Origin: Membranihabitans marinus
GTDB lineage: Bacteria > Bacteroidota > Bacteroidia > Chitinophagales > Saprospiraceae
Reading direction: 5' to 3'
DNA length: 51,111 nucleotides
NCBI RefSeq assembly: GCF_021729155.1
Contig: NZ_JAJQYA010000038.1
Span: forward strand, 1 to 51,111
The notes beneath the pieces are model-generated. The model had not been told where the DNA came from. It searched no databases and saw only the letters and a list, made by a program, of their open reading frames with translations. This document shows, piece by piece, positions 44,550 through 51,111 of the stretch (within the stretch, counting starts at the first letter, position 1; each line of letters opens with the position of its first letter). Made by a program: the position numbers and the translations under genes.

Positions 44550-44991
44550 GAGGGGATATTAGGATGAAAAAATTGGTTTATGTCAGCGAAAACTGACGCT
44601 TTCATTTTCTTGCACTTCTAGCTCAAAAGTAACGGAATCTTATAGGAGAGGGCGAATTAAGATCCCTACAACCCAACTGACATAAACCACTATCTAGTAT
44701 TTAGGTTAACCGGAAATGATTAAAAAAAGTTTGTTTAACCGCCATTTTTTTTCAAAAATCCTTAAATGATAAGCCTTGTTTTAATTTGCAATCATATGTT
44801 TTTATTATTTGGTAAAAATTGCTTTCTGTAGAGATATTAATTATATTAGTGTTTAATAACTTAGTGATAATGCGGGTGTGTTATATTATTTCGATATTTT
44901 AAGTTTTTTAATTCGGTGTTGGGGATAATAAAATTCGTCAATATGGTCAAATATAGACGAGAATTAAAAAAAGGGAAAAAAAAATGTAGGT
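44550..44991. other. AT-rich intergenic region before the CRISPR locus
   Basis: No ORF or RNA gene that I can support. It contains poly-A/T runs and several near-matches to -7 boxes, for example TTAATTTGC (about 44780), but no full promoter for cas9. Confidence 0.45.
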
Positions 44992-44997
44992 AAACAA

Positions 44998-45085
44998 AAT
45001 AAAAATGCCCCGAAATATAAGACGAGGCGACTTAAATGTTTTCACAACGGAATAATCCTTATTGTGAATTGCTTAAAGATTTGTA
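44998..45085 (-). ncRNA. tracrRNA of the type II-C CRISPR system
   Basis: The plus-strand segment 45061-45085 is the reverse complement of the 5' part of the CRISPR repeat, so the minus-strand RNA starts with an anti-repeat: UACAAAUCU pairs 9 bp and AAGCAAUUCACAAU pairs 14 bp (one G-U), separated by a 2-nt bulge. It continues into an AAGGAUUAUUCC segment and UUGUGAA, and ends in GCCTCG-N10-CGGGGC (45007-45028) with an AT-rich U tract (44992-45006), a convincing terminator. A consensus promoter precedes it (45089-45119). The RNA is about 88 nt and is transcribed away from cas9. Confidence 0.85.
45007..45028 (-). terminator. tracrRNA terminator hairpin
   Basis: Minus strand GCCTCG / CGGGGC (6 bp with one T-G pair) followed by ATTTTTATTTTG. 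In other Cas9 systems this 3' hairpin also contacts the protein. Confidence 0.7.
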
Positions 45086-45088
45086 AGC

Positions 45089-45119
45089 CAAATATATGAA
45101 TTTATAATTAAAGAATCAA
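45089..45119 (-). promoter_or_regulatory. tracrRNA promoter
   Basis: Minus strand TTG (45117-45119), 20 nt, TATATTTG (45089-45096). The start is predicted near 45083-45085, exactly where the anti-repeat begins. The TTG ends 2 nt before the cas9 ATG on the other strand. Confidence 0.75.
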
Positions 45120-45121
45120 TA

Positions 45122-48100
45122 ATGGGGAAGAAAATTTTGGGTTTAGATTTAGGTACCACTTCTATTGGATGGGCTCTGGTTGAAGAAGCCGATAGAGAAG
45201 GTGAAAATTCAAGAATAATAAAATTAGGAGTAAGGGTAAATCCTTTGAGTGCAGATGAACAAAGTGATTTTGAAAAAGGGAATCCTTTGTCATTAAATGC
45301 TGATCGCACACTTAAACGAGGGGCCCGCAGAAATCTTCAACGATTCAAGTTACGAAGAAAAAACCTCATAGAAGTAATGGCAAATGCAGGTTGGATAGAC
45401 TCTAACTTTCATTGGGCAGAAACGGGGAAGAACACCACATTTGAGAGTTTAAAAATAAGAGCTAAGGCCGCATCTGAAAAAGTAAGTCTAGAAGAATTGG
45501 CTAGAGTCCTACTATCTATTAATAAAAAGCGTGGCTACAAGAGTAGCCGTAAAGCCAAAAACGAAGAGGAGGGAAGTCTAATCGATGGAATGGCTGTAGC
45601 TAAGGAAATGTATGAAAATAATCTTTTGCCTGGACAATATGTTTATAACCAATTAAAGTCTGGAAAACAATATATCCCTGATTTTTATAGATCCGATTTA
45701 CAACGTGAATTGGATGCAGTCTGGGAATTTCAAAAGGAATTTCATCCAAATATTCTCACTGATGAATTTAGAATGGCTATTGCTGGTAAGGGGCAGAAAG
45801 CTACGGCAGCTATGTGGTGGCATCAATATCAATTTAATACAGCAGAGAATAAGGTAGGATCTCGTGAAGATAAAAAGTTGCAAGCTTATAAGTGGCGGAA
45901 TGATGCTTTACATATGGCTTTAACAAGAGAGGAGGTGGCCTATGTCATTACAGAGATAAATCATAACCTTAATAGTTCTAGTGGTTATCTTGGGGCAATA
46001 AGTGATAGGAGTAAAATATTGTATTTTAACGATTTAACTTTTGGACAGTATTTATATCAACAAGTATGTGAGGATTCTCATACTCGATTAAAAGGTCAAG
46101 TTTTCTATCGGCAGGATTATCTCGATGAATTTGAAAAAATATGGTCAACCCAACAAAAGTACTATCCTCAATTAAATGAGGATTTGAAATCGGAAATTCG
46201 AGATGTAGTCATTTTTTATCAACGTCGGTTAAAATCTCAGAAAGGTTTGATTGGTTTATGTGAATTTGAACAAAAGACGATTACTATTACAAAAGATGGA
46301 AAAGAGAAAAAGAAAATTATCGGCCCAAGAGCTATTCCAAAATCATCACCGCTGTTTCAAGAATTTAAAATAAGACAACAAATCAATCTGCTGGAATTAA
46401 GGAATAATACTACAGGGGAGAAGTATAAACTAAATGCAAGCGAAAGAGAAGCTTTGTTTGAAGAATTGTTTTTGAGGGGGAATATGAAGAAATCTCAATT
46501 ATTTAAATTCTTTAATTGGAAAGAGAAGGATTGGACAATAAATATAAAATCTGACATAGAGGGCAATCGAAGCAATCAAGCTCTCTTCAATGTATATCAA
46601 GCGATTGCTGAAATGGAGGGATATGGTTTTGATTGGGCGAAGAAAAAAACCTCAGAGATTTTGGAGGAATTAAAAGCTGTTTTTCCTGTGATTGGTATTG
46701 ATCCTTCTGTATTAGATTATGACTCTAGTTTAGAAACAAAAGAATATCAAAAACAGAAAAGTTTTCAACTATGGCATTTGTTATATTCTGCAGAAGATGA
46801 TATGGGAAAGATCGCAGTTGAGGATGTTGAAAAATATGGACAATCCAGTGTGGCATTAAAGAAAGTATTACATCAAAAATTTGGATTTAAGATTGACCAT
46901 ACTCACTTGTTGGCTCAAGTGGTTTTTCAAAATGATTATGGTAATTTGAGTTCTAAAGCTATTCGGAAAATTTTGCCTGGTCTTAAGCAGGGGTTGTTGT
47001 ATTCCGATGCTTCAAAATTAGCTGGTTATAATCATTCTAATTCTTTGAATAAAGAGGAAAGAGCGCAACGAGTATTATCTGATTATCTTGAAATATTGCC
47101 TAAGAATAGTTTGCGTAATCCAGTAGTGGAAAAAATACTGAATCAAATGGTAAACTTGGTCAATCAAGTCATTGATACTTATGGGAAACCAGACGAAGTA
47201 AGGATAGAATTGGCTCGTGAATTGAAAAAATCAGCGAAAGAGCGATCTGAAATGACAAAAAATATCAATGCGGCTAAAAGGCTGCATGAAGATTATGTCA
47301 AAACCCTACGTAAACCTCCCTTTAATATAGCCAATCCTACACGGGGCGATATAATAAAGTATAAGCTTTATTTGGAATTGAGTGGTTTGAGATATTATAC
47401 TATATACACCAATAAACACATTGAACCTGAGATGTTGTATAGCAAGGACGTGGAAATAGAGCACATCATTCCTCAATCTCGATTATTTGATGATTCATTT
47501 GCCAATAAAACCTTGGCCTTTAGTAAAATTAATCGAGAGAAAGGTAATATGACAGCTTTAGATTATATCGAAAAAATTAAGACTCAAAACTTAGATGGCT
47601 ATTTGTCCAGGGTGGAATTGCTCTACAGTCTTCAAAAAATTAGTCGAACTAAATATCGCAAATTGATTATGAGACAGGAAGACATTCCGAAAGATTTTAT
47701 TGAAAGGGATTTGAGAAATAGCCAATACATAGCAAAGAAAGCCAAAGAAATGTTGGAGGAAGTAATAGACACTGTGAATACTTCTACTGGCAAAATAACG
47801 AGTTTGTTGAGAGAAGATTGGAATCTGATCAATGTAATGAAGGAATTAAATCTACCAAAATACCGCGCTGCAGGTCGAACTTCAATGGAGGAGAGAAAAT
47901 ATGGTCAAAAAGTAGAAAAAATCGAGGATTGGACGAAACGCAACGATCATAGACATCATGCATTAGATGCTTTAACCGTGGCATTTACGACATACAACCA
48001 TGTGCAATATATTAACAATTTAAATGCTGACTCTAATAGGGATCATAGTTTTGAGGGTAAAAAAAATATAATCACAAAAAATTATGTAAATGGTAAGGGG

Positions 48101-49267
48101 CATCAAAAACGGAAGTTTATTCCTCCGATGGAAAATTTTAGACAAGAAGCCAAACGCCATTTAGAAGGTGTCCTAGTATCTTTTAAAACTAAGAATAAGG
48201 TGGTAACACGTAATTTTAACAGGGTGAAAGGATGCGAGGAAGACCAGCTGACGCTTACCCCACGGGGGCAATTGCATAAAGAAACAATCTACGGACGTAA
48301 GTTGCGACCTGTGGTCAAGGAAGAGAAAATAGGGACTAAGTGGGATATGGAAAAAATTTCGCAAGTAACCAATCCGGTTTATCGAAATGCTTTAGAACGA
48401 TGTTTATTTGAAAATGATGAGAATCCCAAGAAAGCTTTTGGTGGTAAAAACTCACCAACAAAAAAACCAATAGTTACGGAGAATAATGAAGTCATACCTG
48501 AAAAAGTGAAGACGGTTAGTATGGAAACCTATTATACGATTCGAAAGGAAGTGGCACCCGATTTGAAAATAGATAAGGTGGTAGATGATAAGATTAAAAA
48601 ATTGTTGAATGATCACTTAGCCACTTGTAATAACGATGCCAAATTAGCTTTTGGAGATCTAGAGAAGAACCCCATTTGGCAGAATAAAGAAAAAGGTATT
48701 GCTATTAAACGAGTAACGATTACTGGAGTTAAGGAAGTTGAATCATTGCATCAGAAAAAAGATCATTTGGGTCAATTGATCTTAGATGAAGATCAGCGAC
48801 CACAGCCAGTAGATTTTGTGAGTACAGGCAACAATCACCATGTAGCCATCTACAGAGATGATAAAGGAAAACTCCAGGAGAAGGTGGTTTCATTGTATGA
48901 GGCTGTAGCTCGAGTAAATGAGGGATTACCTGTCGTTGACCGGGATTGGAAGGCAGATGAAGGTTGGGAGTTTTTATTTACATTGAAGCAAAACGAGATG
49001 TTTCTTTTTCCCACGGAGGAGTTTGATCCCCACGAAGTGGATTTATTTGATCCTCAAAACTATGGATTGATAAGTCCACATTTATTTCGAGTTCAGAAGA
49101 TAACTAGTAAGGATTATTTTTTTAGGCATCATTTAGAAACTAATGTTGAAACTATAAAAGAATTACATTGGAAAACTTGGATTAGAACAGGATTAGTCAA
49201 TATTGGCAATATTATTAAAATTAGAACAAACCATTTAGGAGATATCGTTCAAATCGGGGAATATTGA
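45122..49267 (+). CDS. cas9: Cas9 RNA-guided endonuclease, type II-C
   Basis: A 1381-aa effector nuclease. RuvC-I has Asp9 in GLDLGTTSIGWAL; the Arg-rich bridge helix follows (RTLKRGARRNLQRFKLRRKN, about residues 62-81); a large alpha-helical recognition lobe spans about 85-680; RuvC-II has Glu696 in VRIELAREL; HNH has His781 in EIEHIIPQ and Asn795 in FANKTL; RuvC-III has His946 and Asp949 in HRHHALDA; the C-terminal PAM-interacting region follows. Every catalytic residue is present, so it should cut both strands. Length and gene set (cas9-cas1-cas2 without csn2 or cas4) place it in the long II-C group seen in Bacteroidota. cas1 starts one base after its stop. PAM cannot be predicted here. 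Confidence 0.97.
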   Translation: MGKKILGLDLGTTSIGWALVEEADREGENSRIIKLGVRVNPLSADEQSDFEKGNPLSLNADRTLKRGARRNLQRFKLRRKNLIEVMANAGWIDSNFHWAETGKNTTFESLKIRAKAASEKVSLEELARVLLSINKKRGYKSSRKAKNEEEGSLIDGMAVAKEMYENNLLPGQYVYNQLKSGKQYIPDFYRSDLQRELDAVWEFQKEFHPNILTDEFRMAIAGKGQKATAAMWWHQYQFNTAENKVGSREDKKLQAYKWRNDALHMALTREEVAYVITEINHNLNSSSGYLGAISDRSKILYFNDLTFGQYLYQQVCEDSHTRLKGQVFYRQDYLDEFEKIWSTQQKYYPQLNEDLKSEIRDVVIFYQRRLKSQKGLIGLCEFEQKTITITKDGKEKKKIIGPRAIPKSSPLFQEFKIRQQINLLELRNNTTGEKYKLNASEREALFEELFLRGNMKKSQLFKFFNWKEKDWTINIKSDIEGNRSNQALFNVYQAIAEMEGYGFDWAKKKTSEILEELKAVFPVIGIDPSVLDYDSSLETKEYQKQKSFQLWHLLYSAEDDMGKIAVEDVEKYGQSSVALKKVLHQKFGFKIDHTHLLAQVVFQNDYGNLSSKAIRKILPGLKQGLLYSDASKLAGYNHSNSLNKEERAQRVLSDYLEILPKNSLRNPVVEKILNQMVNLVNQVIDTYGKPDEVRIELARELKKSAKERSEMTKNINAAKRLHEDYVKTLRKPPFNIANPTRGDIIKYKLYLELSGLRYYTIYTNKHIEPEMLYSKDVEIEHIIPQSRLFDDSFANKTLAFSKINREKGNMTALDYIEKIKTQNLDGYLSRVELLYSLQKISRTKYRKLIMRQEDIPKDFIERDLRNSQYIAKKAKEMLEEVIDTVNTSTGKITSLLREDWNLINVMKELNLPKYRAAGRTSMEERKYGQKVEKIEDWTKRNDHRHHALDALTVAFTTYNHVQYINNLNADSNRDHSFEGKKNIITKNYVNGKGHQKRKFIPPMENFRQEAKRHLEGVLVSFKTKNKVVTRNFNRVKGCEEDQLTLTPRGQLHKETIYGRKLRPVVKEEKIGTKWDMEKISQVTNPVYRNALERCLFENDENPKKAFGGKNSPTKKPIVTENNEVIPEKVKTVSMETYYTIRKEVAPDLKIDKVVDDKIKKLLNDHLATCNNDAKLAFGDLEKNPIWQNKEKGIAIKRVTITGVKEVESLHQKKDHLGQLILDEDQRPQPVDFVSTGNNHHVAIYRDDKGKLQEKVVSLYEAVARVNEGLPVVDRDWKADEGWEFLFTLKQNEMFLFPTEEFDPHEVDLFDPQNYGLISPHLFRVQKITSKDYFFRHHLETNVETIKELHWKTWIRTGLVNIGNIIKIRTNHLGDIVQIGEY

Positions 49268-49268
49268 T

Positions 49269-50168
49269 ATGATAAAGCGCACCATATTTTTTGGGAATCC
49301 CGTCTATTTGCGGACTGAGCAACAGCAGATGGTCGTAGATTATAAAGATTCAAAAAAGAAGGCCGCAAGACTGCCTATTGAAGATATAGGCATTATCGTA
49401 TTAGAACATCCACAGATTACTTTGACCCATGGACTGATGCAGCGATTAACAGCGCAAAAGGTAGTGTTGATTACTTGTGATCAGCGCCATATGCCTTGTG
49501 GTTTGATGCTCGCGGTGGAAGGACATAGTGAACAGAGTCAGCGTTTACAAATTCAGGTTGAAGTCAGTAAGCCACTCAAGAAACAGTTGTGGCAGCAGAC
49601 GGTGAGGACGAAGATTCGGAATCAAGGCTTGGTGCTAGAAAGATTAGGCAAAGATGGTCGAACATTGGAGTATTGGTCTAAGCAAGTACAGAGCGGTGAT
49701 GCGAAAAACCACGAAGCATTTGCAGCGGCTCATTATTGGCAGCATTTGTTTGGTATAGATGAATTTCAACGAGACCGTGATGGTCTTCCTCCTAATAATT
49801 TGCTAAATTATGGGTATGCGATTTTAAGGGCGATTGCGGCTCGATCTTTGGTAGCTACTGGTCTACACCCTGGTTTAGGTATTTTTCATAAAAATAAATA
49901 CAATGCTTATTGTTTGGCGGACGACATTATGGAGCCTTATCGGCCCATGGTGGATCGCTTGGTCACCGAATTAGTGGATGAAATTGGGTATAATTTTATT
50001 TTGGATACTGGTATAAAGCGGCAGCTGTTACAAATCCCTATGATGGATGTGTTGATAGATGGAAAGCGTAGTCCACTAATGAACGCCATGTTGCGCACCT
50101 GTCATTCTCTTTATCGATGTTATGAAGGGAAGAAACGAAAAATCCTTTATCCCAGCCTTTATGACTAA
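49269..50168 (+). CDS. cas1: CRISPR integrase Cas1, type II
   Basis: A 299-aa subunit of the Cas1-Cas2 complex that inserts new spacers. The N-terminal beta domain ([23 protein letters not shown]) is followed by the helical catalytic domain: metal-binding Glu in [15 protein letters not shown] (about residue 150), [28 protein letters not shown] with the catalytic His (about 205), and Asp in [10 protein letters not shown] (about 220). All are present, so spacer acquisition is plausible. It is one base after cas9 and overlaps cas2 by 8 nt (ATGACTAA). Confidence 0.96.
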   Translation: MIKRTIFFGNPVYLRTEQQQMVVDYKDSKKKAARLPIEDIGIIVLEHPQITLTHGLMQRLTAQKVVLITCDQRHMPCGLMLAVEGHSEQSQRLQIQVEVSKPLKKQLWQQTVRTKIRNQGLVLERLGKDGRTLEYWSKQVQSGDAKNHEAFAAAHYWQHLFGIDEFQRDRDGLPPNNLLNYGYAILRAIAARSLVATGLHPGLGIFHKNKYNAYCLADDIMEPYRPMVDRLVTELVDEIGYNFILDTGIKRQLLQIPMMDVLIDGKRSPLMNAMLRTCHSLYRCYEGKKRKILYPSLYD

Positions 50169-50502
50169 ATTCCAGAGAATAGGACAATATAGAATTATGT
50201 GGGTTTTTGTATTTTTTGATTTGCCGACGGAGACCAAGCGAGAACGCAGTGTTGCTAATAAGTTTAGGAAAAAATTAATGGCTGATGGTTTTACGATGTT
50301 TCAATTTAGTATTTATTTACGCTGTTGTCCTTCCATTGAAAATGCTAAAGTCCATGTAGAGCGGACGAAGAAAAACCTACCTTCTAATGGCTATGTAGGT
50401 ATTTTGACCGTGACGGATAAACAGTTTGGTAATATGGAATTGTTTTTTGGTAAAAGGGCTACAGCAGTTGAAAATCCTCCTCAGCAGCTAGAAATGTTTT
50501 AA
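50161..50502 (+). CDS. cas2: CRISPR-associated protein Cas2
   Basis: A 113-aa ferredoxin-fold partner of Cas1. After [12 protein letters not shown] comes [17 protein letters not shown] with the family's first-strand Asp; [12 protein letters not shown] is the second conserved block. The ATG at 50161 overlaps the cas1 stop in the usual coupled manner; an in-frame ATG at 50122 would add 13 residues encoded inside cas1 and is less likely. The CRISPR array starts 70 nt downstream. Confidence 0.95.
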   Translation: MTKFQRIGQYRIMWVFVFFDLPTETKRERSVANKFRKKLMADGFTMFQFSIYLRCCPSIENAKVHVERTKKNLPSNGYVGILTVTDKQFGNMELFFGKRATAVENPPQQLEMF

Positions 50503-50531
50503 AATTATGTTGGAATTTAATTTCTAGAACA

Positions 50532-50589
50532 AGATGTTAATTCGCAGTAGATCAATGACTTACATTGGTTCTGCTGCGAATCAGCATCT
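50532..50589. repeat. Degenerate inverted copy of the repeat end, cas2-proximal flank
   Basis: AGATGTTAATTCGCAG (50532-50547) is the reverse complement, with two differences, of CTGCGAATCAGCATCT (50574-50589) inside the first repeat. The 26 nt between them are close to a spacer in length. Read on the crRNA strand, the last repeat and this flank could form a long hairpin at the end of the transcript. Confidence 0.6.
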
Positions 50590-51111
50590 AAAAATACAAA
50601 TCTGAAAGCAATTCACAACGTGCTGGCATGGATTCTATTGCCTTCAATCGCTGCGAATCAGCATCTAAAAATACAAATCTGAAAGCAATTCACAACTTAT
50701 AATCTTGACGGCAATCAAAGGCAACGGCTGCGAATCAGCATCTAAAAATACAAATCTGAAAGCAATTCACAACCGGTTCTCATAGCTTCCTATAATCTTG
50801 CAAGCTGCGAATCAGCATCTAAAAATACAAATCTGAAAGCAATTCACAACACATATTTAATTGCCGCCAGCAATACAGCTGCTGCGAATCAGCATCTAAA
50901 AATACAAATCTGAAAGCAATTCACAACCCCATGCAATGGATTAAGAATGTAAAAAAAGCTGCGAATCAGCATCTAAAAATACAAATCTGAAAGCAATTCA
51001 CAACATGGACGATGCTTGTTGTATTCCATCTTCAGCTGCGAATCAGCATCTAAAAATACAAATCTGAAAGCAATTCACAACGTCCGTGAAATTAGAACCA
51101 AAGTCTACATT
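50573..51111 (-). CRISPR. Type II-C CRISPR array, at least 7 repeats, continues past the window
   Basis: Seven identical 47-bp repeats at 50573-50619, 50650-50696, 50727-50773, 50804-50850, 50881-50927, 50958-51004 and 51035-51081, separated by spacers of exactly 30 bp; the window ends after the seventh spacer-length segment. On the minus strand the repeat begins GTTGTGAATTGCTTTCAG and ends GATGCTGATTCGCAGC; this is the crRNA strand, because its 5' part pairs with the tracrRNA. A small GCTG/CAGC hairpin closes the repeat's 3' end. No spacer matches elsewhere in the window by eye. Lack of repeat decay suggests either recent activity or that the decayed end lies outside the window. Confidence 0.98.

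Noticed and set aside
44700-45121. Plus-strand promoter for cas9
   Set aside because: Several near-matches (TTAATTTGC, TATTATTTGG) but none with a correctly spaced TTG; left unassigned.
45122-50502. Assignment to type II-A or II-B
   Set aside because: No csn2 or cas4 gene lies between cas2 and the array or elsewhere in the window; cas9-cas1-cas2 alone fits II-C.

Overview
The window looks like chromosomal DNA of a Bacteroidota bacterium, most likely a marine Saprospiria/Chitinophagia-type lineage; the exact taxon is inference. The evidence is the fabH-efp-accB-accC cluster, proteins with type IX secretion (T9SS) sorting domains, a PorU2-like C25 peptidase, near absence of Shine-Dalgarno sequences, and several promoters matching the Bacteroidota consensus TTG-N19/20-TAnnTTTG.

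Layout. 1-4.7 kb: a promoter reading off the left edge, a short dispersed repeat, a terminator, and a large SprB-repeat/cohesin surface protein (minus strand) with a type B T9SS C-terminus. 4.9-11.5 kb: fabH, efp, accB and accC (fatty-acid synthesis and translation), an MsbA-like ABC exporter and a T9SS type A cargo protein. 11.5-13.3 kb: tRNA-Arg(TCG) with its own promoter and terminator, a Crp/Fnr regulator and an NmrA-like SDR. 13.4-15.7 kb: an AAA ATPase followed by an rloB gene split by a roughly 480-bp hairpin-rich repeat, so a dead or dying defence pair. 15.8-18.4 kb: two small membrane proteins and 1.4 kb of non-coding repeats (four copies of a ~100-bp core plus many small hairpins). 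18.4-24.6 kb: accessory genes (PL10 pectate lyase, TfoX-N, DUF7000, two VOC proteins, DUF1330, an AraC regulator, a membrane protein) with a 161-bp palindromic element. 24.8-32.2 kb: GGGP synthase family, rsgA, a flippase, an M42 peptidase, pterin dehydratase, comF and a Deg protease. 32.2-38 kb: PorU2-like peptidase and purine nucleoside phosphorylase. 38-44.5 kb: rimP-nusA-infB behind a consensus promoter and a leader terminator, then a TIGR02757 protein lacking a canonical start codon, and a DUF6438 lipoprotein.

45-51.1 kb: a complete type II-C CRISPR-Cas locus. A divergent tracrRNA gene lies just upstream of cas9 (1381 aa, RuvC and HNH residues intact), then cas1, cas2 and an array of at least seven identical 47-bp repeats with 30-bp spacers that runs off the right edge. 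By anti-repeat pairing, crRNA and tracrRNA are both encoded on the minus strand, opposite to the cas genes. The tracrRNA has a clear Bacteroidota promoter whose -33 element sits 2 bp before the cas9 ATG. Each 47-bp repeat, read on the crRNA strand, contains TTG-N19-TATTTTTA, a near-consensus Bacteroidota promoter that would start a transcript just ahead of every spacer.

The most unusual non-coding material is the family of hairpin-rich repeats at 14.7-18.3 kb. Two copies keep the same framework but have different, internally complementary stems. Several element ends share the motif AATGTAATTCGTAT. No transposase for them is visible here.
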